From: Leisingera caerulea DSM 24564
Lineage (GTDB): Bacteria > Pseudomonadota > Alphaproteobacteria > Rhodobacterales > Rhodobacteraceae
Assembly (NCBI RefSeq): GCF_000473325.1
Contig: NZ_KI421514.1
Location: forward strand, 66,340 to 130,339
Direction of reading: 5' to 3'
Length of the DNA: 64,000 bases
The position numbers and the translations under genes were made by a program. The notes beneath the pieces are model-generated. The model was not told the origin of the DNA and searched no databases. It worked only from the letters and a program-made list of their open reading frames with translations. Shown piece after piece: positions 28,579 to 37,210 of this stretch; the stretch's first letter is position 1; each line of letters starts with the position of its first letter.

Positions 28579-30402
28579 ATGCCCCTATCTGATGCCGCGC
28601 TGCTCCGCTTCCTGACCTCGGTCCATCCCTACGACAGCCTGGAACCCGCGCTGCTGCAGGCGCTGGCACCAAAGTTCCGCCAGATCGACGCCGCTGCCGG
28701 CGATCCCGTTTATGCCCTCAACGAGGATCTGGAAGGGCTGTACCTGGTCCACACCGGCGAGGTGGAAGTAACCGATGAAAACGGCATTCCCGTCTCCATC
28801 CTCGGCCCACGCAATTCCTTTGGCGAGCGCGGGCTGACCCGCACCGGCCGGGCGGTGACCTCTGCCCGGACAACCAAGAACACAATCCTGCTGCTGCTGC
28901 CCAAGGCGGATTTCCACGCCCTGATGGCCAGCCAGCCAAAGGTCGCCAAATTCTTCGACCGCCGCCGCCCCGGCAGCCAGGACACCGGCAGCCTGGCCAC
29001 CACACGGGTCGAGGCGATCATGGCACGCGCGCCCGTCACCTGTTCCGGCGGCCTCACCTGCCAGGGCGCGGCACAGCTGATGCGGGACCGCCGCATTTCC
29101 TCTGTCTGCGTGACCGACGGGGACAGCTTGCAGGGCATCCTGACGACACGCGACCTGACCGCCAAAATCCTGGCCGCGGGCAAACCCATCTCGACCCCGG
29201 TCAGCACGGTGATGACCCCGGACCCGCTGACCCTGGCACCCTCAGCCATCGGTTCCGACGTGCTGCACATGATGATGGAGCACGGCATCGGCCACATCCC
29301 GGTGGTCGAGGCAGGCAAGCTTGCAGGCATCGTCACCCAGACCGACCTCACCCGGTTTCAGGCCGTCAGCTCCGGTGAGATGGTCTCCAGCATCGCCCGG
29401 GCGGGCTCCGCTGAGGAGATGGCCAAGGTCACCGCCGAAATCCCCCGCCTGCTGGTGCAGCTTGTGGCCGGCGGCAACCGGCATGAGGTGGTGACGCGGC
29501 TGATCACCGACATCGCCGACACCGCCACCCGGCGCCTGCTGGCCCTGGCCGAGGAAAAACTGGGCCCCGCGCCCGTGCCCTACCTATGGCTCGCCTGCGG
29601 CTCGCAAGGGCGGCGCGAGCAGACCGGCGTCTCCGACCAGGACAACTGCCTGATCCTGTCCGACGATCTGGCCGCCGGCGATGAGGCCTATTTCGAGCAG
29701 CTTGCCAAGTTTGTCTGCGACGGGCTGAACACCTGCGGCTATGTCTATTGCCCCGGCGACATGATGGCCTCCAATCCGCGCTGGCGTCAGCCGCTGCGGG
29801 TCTGGCGCGACTATTTCCGCGGCTGGATCGCCAAGCCGAACCCCGAGGCGCAGATGCTGGCCTCGGTGATGTTCGACCTGCGCCCCATCGGCGGCGATGC
29901 CGCGCTGTTTGCCGATCTGCAGCAGAAAACCCTGCAAGCGGCCAGCGCAAATACGATCTTCACGGCCCATATGATTGCCAACTCGCTGAAGCATACGCCC
30001 CCCCTGGGGCTGCTGCGCGGGCTGGCCACCATCCGCTCAGGCGAGCACCGCAACACGCTGGACATGAAGCATAATGGCGTGGTGCCGGTGGTGGATCTGG
30101 GCCGGGTCTATGCGCTGCAGGGGCAGCTGGCAGAGGTCAACACCCGCGCCCGGCTGGAGGCGGCGGAGGCCGCGGGCGTGCTCAGCCCTTCCGGCGCGCG
30201 GGATTTGATGGATGCCTATGACCTGATTGCCCAGACCCGGCTGGAGCATCAGGCGGCCCAGGTTCGCGGCGGCCATGCCCCGGACAATTACCTGGCGCCC
30301 TCGGACCTGTCGGATTTTGAGCGAAGTCATCTGCGCGACGCCTTTGTTGTGGTAAAGACGATGCAATCGGCGGTTGGGCACGGTAAGGGGATGCTGAGCT
30401 GA
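28579..30402 (+). CDS. cNMP-binding, CBS-pair and DUF294 nucleotidyltransferase protein
   Basis: 607 residues from MPLSDAALLRFLTS. Order: cyclic-nucleotide-binding fold (residues about 15-130), two CBS repeats that usually bind adenylates (about 150-275), a GlnD-like DUF294 nucleotidyltransferase with G341-S-x-G-R and S-D353-Q-D355 in GSQGRREQTGVSDQDN, and the DUF294 C-terminal helical domain. The Asp pair of the transferase motif is intact, so it may transfer a nucleotide to a protein or small molecule; no target is known. A longer frame upstream is rejected because it runs through the terminator region. Confidence 0.87.
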   Translation: MPLSDAALLRFLTSVHPYDSLEPALLQALAPKFRQIDAAAGDPVYALNEDLEGLYLVHTGEVEVTDENGIPVSILGPRNSFGERGLTRTGRAVTSARTTKNTILLLLPKADFHALMASQPKVAKFFDRRRPGSQDTGSLATTRVEAIMARAPVTCSGGLTCQGAAQLMRDRRISSVCVTDGDSLQGILTTRDLTAKILAAGKPISTPVSTVMTPDPLTLAPSAIGSDVLHMMMEHGIGHIPVVEAGKLAGIVTQTDLTRFQAVSSGEMVSSIARAGSAEEMAKVTAEIPRLLVQLVAGGNRHEVVTRLITDIADTATRRLLALAEEKLGPAPVPYLWLACGSQGRREQTGVSDQDNCLILSDDLAAGDEAYFEQLAKFVCDGLNTCGYVYCPGDMMASNPRWRQPLRVWRDYFRGWIAKPNPEAQMLASVMFDLRPIGGDAALFADLQQKTLQAASANTIFTAHMIANSLKHTPPLGLLRGLATIRSGEHRNTLDMKHNGVVPVVDLGRVYALQGQLAEVNTRARLEAAEAAGVLSPSGARDLMDAYDLIAQTRLEHQAAQVRGGHAPDNYLAPSDLSDFERSHLRDAFVVVKTMQSAVGHGKGMLS

Positions 30403-30487
30403 CGGCAGCGCCTGCGGAGAGTGCGGGAGCCTGCGGCGCGAGTATTTTGAGAAAGATGAACAGGCCGGGGGCCAGCAGGGAGAGCAT

Positions 30488-31006
30488 ATGTTTCTGGAAC
30501 TGATTGCGGTGATTTTTGCAGGCATTGCTGCGGCGGGCGTGGTGATGCTGCTGAACCGGACGCTGAAGGGACGGCTGCCCCGCTGGATGGCGCCGGTGGC
30601 GGCGGGCCTTGCGATGATCGGCGTGACCATCGCCTCGGAATACGGCTGGTACGGACGCACCAAAGCGGCCCTTCCCGAAGGGCTGGAGGTTGCGGAAACC
30701 GTTGAAAAGCAGAGCTTCTACCGGCCCTGGACCTATGCCGTGCCTTACGTGGACCGCTTTGCCGCCATCGACACCGCCACCATGAAAAGCCACGAGGCGC
30801 ATCCGCAGGTTTATCTTGCTGAGGTCTATTTCTTTGGCCGCTGGGCGCCTGTCAGCAGGCGGCCTGCCGTGCTGGACTGCGGAAAGTGGCGGCGGGCACT
30901 GGTGGCCAGCAACGTCGTCTTTTCCGGCAACAGCCTGCCCAAGGGGCTCGACTGGATTGCCGGCGGGCCCGATGACGCGCTTTTGACGACTGCCTGCGGA
31001 GGGTAA
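30488..31006 (+). CDS. Conserved hypothetical membrane protein
   Basis: 172 residues. Two N-terminal helices (FLELIAVIFAGIAAAGVVML; MAPVAAGLAMIGVTIASEYG) and a soluble C-terminal domain (YAVPYVDRFAAIDTATMKSH to LDWIAGG). GGGAGAG precedes the ATG. It ends 2 bases before the exonuclease gene and is surely co-transcribed. No family function known. Confidence 0.78.
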   Translation: MFLELIAVIFAGIAAAGVVMLLNRTLKGRLPRWMAPVAAGLAMIGVTIASEYGWYGRTKAALPEGLEVAETVEKQSFYRPWTYAVPYVDRFAAIDTATMKSHEAHPQVYLAEVYFFGRWAPVSRRPAVLDCGKWRRALVASNVVFSGNSLPKGLDWIAGGPDDALLTTACGG

Positions 31007-31008
31007 AG

Positions 31009-32418
31009 ATGCTGTCACGCCTCAGCCTGCGTCTTCGGATCTTTCTGTTCTTCTGCCTGCTGGCGCTTGGTGGCATTGCCGTCACCGGCGGCGCGCTGTG
31101 GCTTGGCTACACCCGCGCAGGCCAGCCCGGTCTGACCGATGCCTTCATTTTCTCCGGCCTCCTCAGCAGCTTTGCCATGCTCGGGCTCTGTGCCGGGGTC
31201 TGGCTGCTGTTCGACGAGAACGTCGCCAAGCCGATCGAACGGCTGGCAGCTGGGATGCGCGCCCGGGCACATGCCGGGGTGAACAAGGAGCTGGACACAC
31301 ACGGGGCCCGCTACCTGGGCGATCTCGCCGCAGCCGCCCAGGGGCTGGCGGGCCAACTGGGCGACTCGGCCCTGTCCGCAGCCGAGGCGATTGCCCGCGA
31401 AACCGAGCATCTGGAGGCGGAGAAAGCCCGCCTGGCGGCGCTGCTGACGGACATTCCCATCGCCACCGTAATGGCCAGCCCCGCACATCAGATCGTGCTG
31501 TATGACGGCCAGGCCGCCGCGGTGCTGGCGCAGGAAGCGCCGCCGCGGCTCAATGCGCCGCTGTCCGACTACCTGGACCAAACCGGGCTGGAGGCCGCTT
31601 ACGGACGGCTGGTGCGCAGCGGCATGGAGGTTCAGGCCGAAGTCAAAAGCGCGAGCGGCAGCCAGGTGTTTGATCTGCGGCTGAAACCGCTGGGCGGCGC
31701 GCCCGGCTATATCATCTTGTTTGAAGGCGCCCATGCGGGCCTCGCCCCCGATGACTCGCGTCCGCTGGTTTACGATTTTGCCCTGCTGGAGACCGAGCAT
31801 GCGGAGCTGGACAACCGCAAGCTTTCACACCTCAGCTATGTGGTGTTCGATACTGAAACCACCGGACTGCTGCCGCACAAGGACGAGATCGTGCAGATCG
31901 GCGCGCTGCGGGTGGTGCGCAACAGGATAATCGAAGGCGAGCAGTTCGAAACGCTGGTCAATCCCGGCACGCCGATCCCCGCTGCCTCCACCAAGGTGCA
32001 CGGGGTCAGCGATGCCATGGTCCAAGGCGCGCCTGACATCGGCGAGGCCGCCCGCGGCTTCCACCGGTTTGCCTCGGACGCGGTCATCGTCGCTCATAAC
32101 GCGCCCTTCGACATGGCCTTTCTGCGCCGCCACGCCAAACGCGCGGGAGTCAGCTGGGATCAGCCGATCCTGGACACCGTGCTGCTGAGCGCGGTGCTGT
32201 TCGGCGCCTCGCAAGGCCACACGCTGGACGCGCTGTGCGAGCGGCTGGAGGTGACCATCCCGCCTGCCCTGCGCCACACCGCCATGGGGGATGCCCAGGC
32301 CACGGCAGAGGTGTTCTGCAAGATGCTGCCGATGCTGGAAGCGCGCGGCCTCAGCACCTTTGGCGCGGTGATCGAGGAGACCCGCAAGCACGGACGCCTC
32401 ATCGAGGACATGAACTAG
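31009..32418 (+). CDS. Membrane-anchored sensor-like protein with DnaQ-type 3'-5' exonuclease
   Basis: 469 residues. Two helices (residues about 8-32 and 42-65), a HAMP-like juxtamembrane stretch ending in a coiled coil, a degenerate PAS-like domain (about 145-245), then a DEDDh exonuclease. Catalytic motifs: D281-T-E283 in VFDTETTGL, HNAPFDMAFLRR, and HTAMGDAQATAEVF. The nuclease would degrade single-stranded DNA or short RNA at the membrane. The sensor-kinase-like front half with a nuclease output is unusual, though the same pairing with DUF294 proteins recurs in other proteobacteria as I recall. Confidence 0.87.
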   Translation: MLSRLSLRLRIFLFFCLLALGGIAVTGGALWLGYTRAGQPGLTDAFIFSGLLSSFAMLGLCAGVWLLFDENVAKPIERLAAGMRARAHAGVNKELDTHGARYLGDLAAAAQGLAGQLGDSALSAAEAIARETEHLEAEKARLAALLTDIPIATVMASPAHQIVLYDGQAAAVLAQEAPPRLNAPLSDYLDQTGLEAAYGRLVRSGMEVQAEVKSASGSQVFDLRLKPLGGAPGYIILFEGAHAGLAPDDSRPLVYDFALLETEHAELDNRKLSHLSYVVFDTETTGLLPHKDEIVQIGALRVVRNRIIEGEQFETLVNPGTPIPAASTKVHGVSDAMVQGAPDIGEAARGFHRFASDAVIVAHNAPFDMAFLRRHAKRAGVSWDQPILDTVLLSAVLFGASQGHTLDALCERLEVTIPPALRHTAMGDAQATAEVFCKMLPMLEARGLSTFGAVIEETRKHGRLIEDMN

Positions 32419-32492
32419 TGTCCTGACCCTGGGTAGACAATCACGCCCATGCGTGGCAGGTCACTGGCCGGAACGAACAAAAGGCGCGCGAC

Positions 32493-32993
32493 ATGGCCGA
32501 CACCAGCTTCATCCCCGGGCCGGATACCGCCCGGGCCTACCGCGATGCGCTCGGCTGCTTCGGCACCGGGGTGACGGTTGTCACCACCCAGACCGCGCGC
32601 GGCCCGCTGGCGATCACCGTCAACAGCTTCACCTCCGTTTCGCTTGAGCCGCCGCTGCTGCTGTGGTGCCCGGCCAAGGCTTCGCTGCGCCATGACGCCT
32701 TTGCCGCGGCAGAGCATTTCGCCATTCACGTGATGGCAGAGGACCAGCTGGACCTGGCCAAGCATTTCGCCGCCAACGGCGAGGACTTCAGTGCCGCCGC
32801 GTGGCAGGTCAACGCCCAGGGGGCACCGGCGCTGGCAGGGGTGATTGCCCGTTTCGACTGCCGCCGTTTTGCTGCCCATCCCGCAGGCGATCACACCATC
32901 ATCATTGGCGAGGTGGCCAGCGTGACCACCCGGCCCGGCAAGGGGCTGATCTTCAAGCGCGGCCAGTACGGCGGTTTCCTGGAGCAGAGCTGA
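32493..32993 (+). CDS. Flavin reductase domain protein
   Basis: 166 residues of the DIM6/NTAB family: FGTGVTVVTTQTARGPLAIT, NSFTSVSLEPPLLLWCPAKAS, FAIHVMAEDQLDLAKHFA, and HTIIIGEVASV at the end. Supplies reduced FMN to a monooxygenase or acts as an NAD(P)H:flavin reductase. No oxygenase partner lies beside it. It follows the exonuclease gene by 74 bases on the same strand. Confidence 0.88.
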   Translation: MADTSFIPGPDTARAYRDALGCFGTGVTVVTTQTARGPLAITVNSFTSVSLEPPLLLWCPAKASLRHDAFAAAEHFAIHVMAEDQLDLAKHFAANGEDFSAAAWQVNAQGAPALAGVIARFDCRRFAAHPAGDHTIIIGEVASVTTRPGKGLIFKRGQYGGFLEQS

Positions 32994-33023
32994 GCGCCGC
33001 TTGCCGCCCTGAGGCCGGTGCAG

Positions 33024-33971
33024 CTACCCCGCGGGCAGATTTGGCGGCAAACCAGTGTGCCCCGGTTCCGTCTCACGCCGGCCCTCTTCTCCCGTCAGCA
33101 GCTGCGGCAGCACCGCCGACGCGGTCAGATCCATCCCGGGTTCCATCTGCAATGCCCGCTGCGGGCAGATCGAAACGCACAGTCCGCATTGAAAGCACAA
33201 GGATTCCACAAAGCTCAGCGCGCCGCCGTTTTCCGTCAGGCTCAGCGCATCCGAGGGGCAGACCCAGACGCAGCTGCTGCAATGGGTGCAGCAGCTTTCG
33301 TCCAGGCTGACCGCCCCATAGGGCGCCTGCTCCGGCAGCGCGATGATACCCGTTTTGGCCGGCAGCAGCGCCGCGGCGCTGGCGCGCGCGGTGTCCCTGC
33401 GGCTGCCGACCGCCAGCACGCCGGGCGCCAGCGACGGAAACGGAAAGATCCCCGCCTGCAGCCGCTGCGCCAGGGTGCCGGCGTCCTCGAACAGCAGGAT
33501 GCGGCCCAGCCCGCCCAGCACCCGCGCCAGCTCCACCTGCTGCTGGTGCGCACCGCCGGCGGAGCCGGGACAGGCCTGCAGGTGAATGACGTCAAAGCCG
33601 CAGGCCAGCGCGTGCAGAAGGTCGGCGTGGCCGATCCTCTCCAGGCAGCAGACCAGAACCGGGATCACGTCTGCCGCGCCCTCCGCCTCCCGCCGCGGCG
33701 CTGCCGCTGCCAGGGAAACCGGCTCCGTCTCATACAGGACCAGGACCTGGGGGCGGCCGGTTTCATGCTTGCGCTGGTGCGCCCCCTCGCACCAGGAAGC
33801 CAGCGGCAGTTCGCAGCTGCTGCTGGCCACATCCAGCAGCGCCGGCCGCCCGCGCGGGGCATGGCGCGCATTGCAATCAGGGATCTGGGGCCGGCGGCAG
33901 AAGCACACGTACTGCGGCGGGTGTCCGTCTGGCCTCTGCCCCTGAGGGATATGAGCGTGCATCTCTCCCAT
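33024..33971 (-). CDS. 4Fe-4S dicluster ferredoxin-like protein
   Basis: 315 residues. C-terminal part has two clusters: CCTHCSSCVWVCP near residue 228 and CFQCGLCVSICP near residue 260. The middle resembles a Rossmann-like or coenzyme-F420-hydrogenase-delta-like region with scattered Cys (VLVCCLERIGHADLLHALAC). The N-terminus has CFCRRPQIPDCN. Related proteins I recall are longer, with extra ferredoxin domains in front, so this may be shortened. The start ATG lies inside a perfect small inverted repeat (33963-33979). Convergent with the flavin reductase gene. Confidence 0.68.
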   Translation of the reverse strand: MGEMHAHIPQGQRPDGHPPQYVCFCRRPQIPDCNARHAPRGRPALLDVASSSCELPLASWCEGAHQRKHETGRPQVLVLYETEPVSLAAAAPRREAEGAADVIPVLVCCLERIGHADLLHALACGFDVIHLQACPGSAGGAHQQQVELARVLGGLGRILLFEDAGTLAQRLQAGIFPFPSLAPGVLAVGSRRDTARASAAALLPAKTGIIALPEQAPYGAVSLDESCCTHCSSCVWVCPSDALSLTENGGALSFVESLCFQCGLCVSICPQRALQMEPGMDLTASAVLPQLLTGEEGRRETEPGHTGLPPNLPAG

Positions 33972-33979
33972 TGGGAGAG
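33963..33979. promoter_or_regulatory. Inverted repeat covering the start codon of the Fe-S protein gene
   Basis: Arms CTCTCCCA and TGGGAGAG around a single base. It contains the ATG at 33971 of the minus-strand gene, so a hairpin or dimeric protein here could block translation or transcription. Confidence 0.45.
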
Positions 33980-34070
33980 GCTAGCACAAAAATATTCTCC
34001 TAAAGCGAGTAAATCGCTCTCCAGGCAGATTTGCCGAAAACTTTACAAAATTTCCCTCAAAACAAAAACG

Positions 34071-34095
34071 GCCCGCCGGGTAAAATCCGGCGGGC
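34071..34095 (-). terminator. Terminator of the pyrimidine-locus ABC binding protein gene
   Basis: Arms GCCCGCCGG (34071-34079) and CCGGCGGGC (34087-34095). On the minus strand it is followed by CGTTTTTG. It lies 31 bases past the stop. Confidence 0.85.
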
Positions 34096-34126
34096 CTGGG
34101 CTTTTCCTGTCAGCCGGCGAGACGGC

Positions 34127-35113
34127 TTATTTCAAAGCCGCATCGGTGATGGCGTGTGTCCAGGCGCCTTCCGGCTGCTTGGTGATCACCGGATCGGAGC
34201 CTCCACCCATCAGCGTTTCCACCGTGCGCTCATAATCGGCCGGATCCAGCGCGCCATTGCTTCCTGCGGTCAGCTTGGCGATCTCGCCCATCATCCGCTT
34301 CTGGTGTGTTTCGGTCTGGGCGCCGGAGGCATCGTTGTCGAGCACGATCTCCGCCGCTTCGTCCGGGTTCTCCTCCGCATATTTCCAGCCCTTCATCGAG
34401 GCCCGCACGAACCGTTCCATCTTGTCAGTGAACTCAGGGTTCTCGAGGTTCTCTTCCAGCACATAAAGACCATCCTCCAGCGTCGCGACGCCCTGATCCT
34501 CATACTTGAAGGTGACCAGCTCATCCGGCGACACGCCTGCGTCGATGACCTGCCAGTATTCATTATAGGTCATGGTCGAAATGCAGTCCGCCTGGCGCTG
34601 CAGCAGCGGGTCGACATTGAACCCCTGCTTCAGCACCTCGACACTGTTTTCACCCTTGCCATCGGTGCCGATGCCCAGCTGGCTCATCCAGCTCATAAAG
34701 GGGAATTCATTGCCAAAGAACCAGACCCCCAGGGTGCGGTTCTTCAAGTCCTCCGGGCTTTCGATGCCGGCATCCTTCCAGCAGGTCAGCATCATGCCGG
34801 AGGATTTGAACGGCTGGGCGATATTGACCAGCGGCAGCCCCTTTTCACGGGCCGCCAGCGCCGCGGGCATCCATTCCACCGTCACATCAGCACCGCCGCC
34901 TGCGATCACCTGGGTCGGCGCAATATCCGGACCGCCCGGCAGGATGGTGACATTCAGGTCCTCTTCTTCGTAGAACCCCTTGTCCAGCGCCACGTAATAT
35001 CCGGCAAACTGCGCCTGGGTCACCCATTTCAGCTGCAGCGTCACATCATCCGCCGCCTGCGCCGCCCCGGTTGCCCCCAGCGCCAAAGCCGCCGCAGTCA
35101 AAATATGTTTCAT
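34127..35113 (-). CDS. ABC transporter substrate-binding protein, NMT1/THI5-like
   Basis: 328 residues with a 20-residue signal peptide (cleavage near AQAA/DD). THI5-like core: LQLKWVTQAQFAGYYVALDK and GFYEEEDLNVTILPGGPDI are diagnostic. Such proteins bind pyrimidine-like molecules (HMP, thiamine precursors). The locus context (dihydropyrimidinase, amidohydrolase, PreTA, RutR) suggests uracil, thymine or a reduced derivative as ligand (inference). A weak RutR-like palindrome lies upstream at 35157-35172. The permease gene ends about 150 bases upstream. Confidence 0.88.
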   Translation of the reverse strand: MKHILTAAALALGATGAAQAADDVTLQLKWVTQAQFAGYYVALDKGFYEEEDLNVTILPGGPDIAPTQVIAGGGADVTVEWMPAALAAREKGLPLVNIAQPFKSSGMMLTCWKDAGIESPEDLKNRTLGVWFFGNEFPFMSWMSQLGIGTDGKGENSVEVLKQGFNVDPLLQRQADCISTMTYNEYWQVIDAGVSPDELVTFKYEDQGVATLEDGLYVLEENLENPEFTDKMERFVRASMKGWKYAEENPDEAAEIVLDNDASGAQTETHQKRMMGEIAKLTAGSNGALDPADYERTVETLMGGGSDPVITKQPEGAWTHAITDAALK

Positions 35114-35156
35114 GTCTTTTTCTCCCTATTGATTATGATGTGAAGCTTGCCCGGGT

Positions 35157-35172
35157 TTGACCATTCGTTCAA
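35157..35172. promoter_or_regulatory. Weak RutR-like operator before the ABC binding protein gene
   Basis: TTGACCA-TT-CGTTCAA, the same 7-2-7 geometry as the perfect site at 41063-41078; the left half is intact and the right half keeps only the outer TCAA plus one inner base. It lies 44 bases before the gene's start codon. Confidence 0.45.
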
Positions 35173-35262
35173 AGTTTTTTCTTTATCAGGCCTGCCCTTG
35201 CGGGCGCCCCGCGCAAATTTCCGGCGAAACCGCCCCGCGCCTGGCGGGACGGCGTCTTCCTG

Positions 35263-36108
35263 TCAGCCCCGCTGAGACGGGTGCCAGAAGGTGAAGCTCT
35301 TCTCAATCAGCGCGACCAGCCCGTAAAAGGCCGATCCCGCCAGCGCCGCCACCACGATCTCGGCCCAGACCATGTCCAGCGCCAGCTGGCCGACGCTGGT
35401 GGAAATGCGGAAGCCCATGCCGACCGTGGGCGAGCCAAAGAATTCCGCCACAATCGCGCCGATCAGCGCCAGGGTGGTGGAGATCTTGAGGCCGTTGAAC
35501 ACAAACGGCAGCGCCGCCGGCAACCGCAGCTTGAAAAAGCTCTGCCAGTAACTCGCCGCATACGTCTGCATCAGATCGCGCTGCATGGCCGAGGTCTCGC
35601 GCAGGCCCGCCACCGTGTTCACCAGCATCGGAAAGAACACCATGACCACGACAACGGCGGCCTTGGACTGCCAGTCGAACCCGAACCACATCACCAGGAT
35701 CGGCGCGGTGCCCACAATCGGCAGCGCGGCGACAAAGTTCCCCACCGGCAGCAGCCCGCGGCGCAGGAAATCGCTGCGGTCCACCAGGATCGCAGTCAGA
35801 AATGCCGCACCGCACCCGATCACATAGCCGCCCAACGCGCCCTTCAGGATGGTCTGGGCAAAATCGTCCCACAGGATCGGCAGACTGGAGGCAAAGCGCG
35901 CCGCAATAACCGACGGCGCCGGCAGGATCACCAGGGACACCTCCAGCCCGCGCACCAGCAGTTCCCAGACCAGCAGCACGGTAATGCCGAAAATGGCCGG
36001 CACCAGCAGCTGCACGGCCCGGGTTTTCGACGCCGGGCTATTGGCCAATCGGCTGTTCAGCCACCACCCCAGGCACCAGACAAGCACGGCAAGCACCACC
36101 ATCAGCAT
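35263..36108 (-). CDS. ABC transporter permease (pyrimidine locus), first copy
   Basis: 281 residues, BPD_transp_1/SsuC-TauC-like. An N-terminal helix precedes the usual six. VGNFVAALPIVGTAPILVMW and the ATPase-contact loop DLMQTYAASYWQSFFKLRLP are visible. Pairs with the second permease (36194-37111), the ATPase (37211-38050) and the THI5-like binding protein. Confidence 0.9.
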   Translation of the reverse strand: MLMVVLAVLVWCLGWWLNSRLANSPASKTRAVQLLVPAIFGITVLLVWELLVRGLEVSLVILPAPSVIAARFASSLPILWDDFAQTILKGALGGYVIGCGAAFLTAILVDRSDFLRRGLLPVGNFVAALPIVGTAPILVMWFGFDWQSKAAVVVVMVFFPMLVNTVAGLRETSAMQRDLMQTYAASYWQSFFKLRLPAALPFVFNGLKISTTLALIGAIVAEFFGSPTVGMGFRISTSVGQLALDMVWAEIVVAALAGSAFYGLVALIEKSFTFWHPSQRG

Positions 36109-36123
36109 GACAGGATCCCCCTC

Positions 36124-36153
36124 TTCATCTGGCCAGAAATATCCCGGGTGAGC
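36124..36153 (-). repeat. Short interspersed repeat, copy A
   Basis: In gene orientation it reads GGGATATTTCTGGCC then AGATGAA, and lies just before the start of the permease gene 35263-36108. It matches copy B at 39634-39664 almost base for base (one indel, few substitutions). A more divergent copy may exist at about 30438-30462. Confidence 0.6.
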
Positions 36154-36193
36154 CGCAGAGCGGCGAGGGCAGAGCCGTCACTCCAAACATCGA

Positions 36194-37111
36194 TCATGCC
36201 CGCACCCCCATCCGGCTCAAGACAAGCTTCTCGATCAAGCCCAGCAAGGCCACCAGCGCCGCCGCCAGGATCGCCGCCGCAAACAGCGCCGACCAGATCT
36301 GCACCGTTTGCCCGTAATAGCTGCCCGCCAGCAGCCGCGCGCCCAGCCCCGCAACCGCACCGGTCGGCAGCTCACCCACGATGGCCCCAACCAGCGATGC
36401 CGCAATGCCGATTTTCAGCGATGCAAACAGATAGGGCATCGAGGACGGCAGCCGCAGTTTCCAGAACCCTTGCGAGGTATTGGCGTTGTAGGTCTTCAAG
36501 AGATCCAGCTGCATCGCATCCGGCGCCCGCAGGCCCTTTACCATGCCGACAACAACCGGGAAGAAGCTGAGGTAGGCGGAGATCACCGCCTTGGGAATGA
36601 TGCCCTGCACCCCGATGGAATAGAGCACCACGATGATCATCGGCGCCAGCGCGATGATCGGGATGGTCTGGCTGACAATCGCCCAGGGCATCACCGACAT
36701 GTCCATGACGCGCGAATGCACGATCCCCACCGCCAGCAGGATGCCAAGCCCGGTGCCAATGGCAAAGCCCAGCAGCGTCGCCGACAGTGTCACCTGCGCG
36801 TGATAGACCAGACTGCGCTTGGAAGTGATCTTCTTCTCCACCGTGGTTTCCCACAGCTCGACCGCCACCTGATGCGGTGCGGGCAGCCGCGGGCGCTCCT
36901 GCACCCAGGTCAGGCTGATGGCAAAGCTGTTCGTCGCCACCAGCCCGATCTCGCTCATATCCCGGCGCGCCTTGGCGGTGGCCGGGGTCACTTCCACCCC
37001 TGCCCGCTCTGCCTGATCCAGCACGCCCTTGATGTTCATCGGCACGCAGGCCGCATACCAAAGGGCGATGATCGCGGCGACAACGGTGAGAACGGCAACA
37101 AGGCTTTTCAT
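36194..37111 (-). CDS. ABC transporter permease (pyrimidine locus), second copy with N-terminal extension
   Basis: 305 residues from MKSLVAVLTVVAAIIALWYA; an upstream frame adds 25 residues. After the first helix there is a periplasmic stretch of about 75 residues (VPMNIKGVLDQAERAGVEVT to HQVAVELWETTVEKK) before the transport domain. ATPase-contact loop DLLKTYNANTSQGFWKLRLP. Two different permeases suggest a heterodimeric pore. Confidence 0.89.
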   Translation of the reverse strand: MKSLVAVLTVVAAIIALWYAACVPMNIKGVLDQAERAGVEVTPATAKARRDMSEIGLVATNSFAISLTWVQERPRLPAPHQVAVELWETTVEKKITSKRSLVYHAQVTLSATLLGFAIGTGLGILLAVGIVHSRVMDMSVMPWAIVSQTIPIIALAPMIIVVLYSIGVQGIIPKAVISAYLSFFPVVVGMVKGLRAPDAMQLDLLKTYNANTSQGFWKLRLPSSMPYLFASLKIGIAASLVGAIVGELPTGAVAGLGARLLAGSYYGQTVQIWSALFAAAILAAALVALLGLIEKLVLSRMGVRA

Positions 37112-37210
37112 ACCCGCGCCCTCCGCAAACGGCAGCCGCCCGGTGCACAGGGGGTGTACAGGGGGTGCACGCATGGCAGCCCCCAATTCCGGCGGGTCGT
37201 GCTGGCGAAC

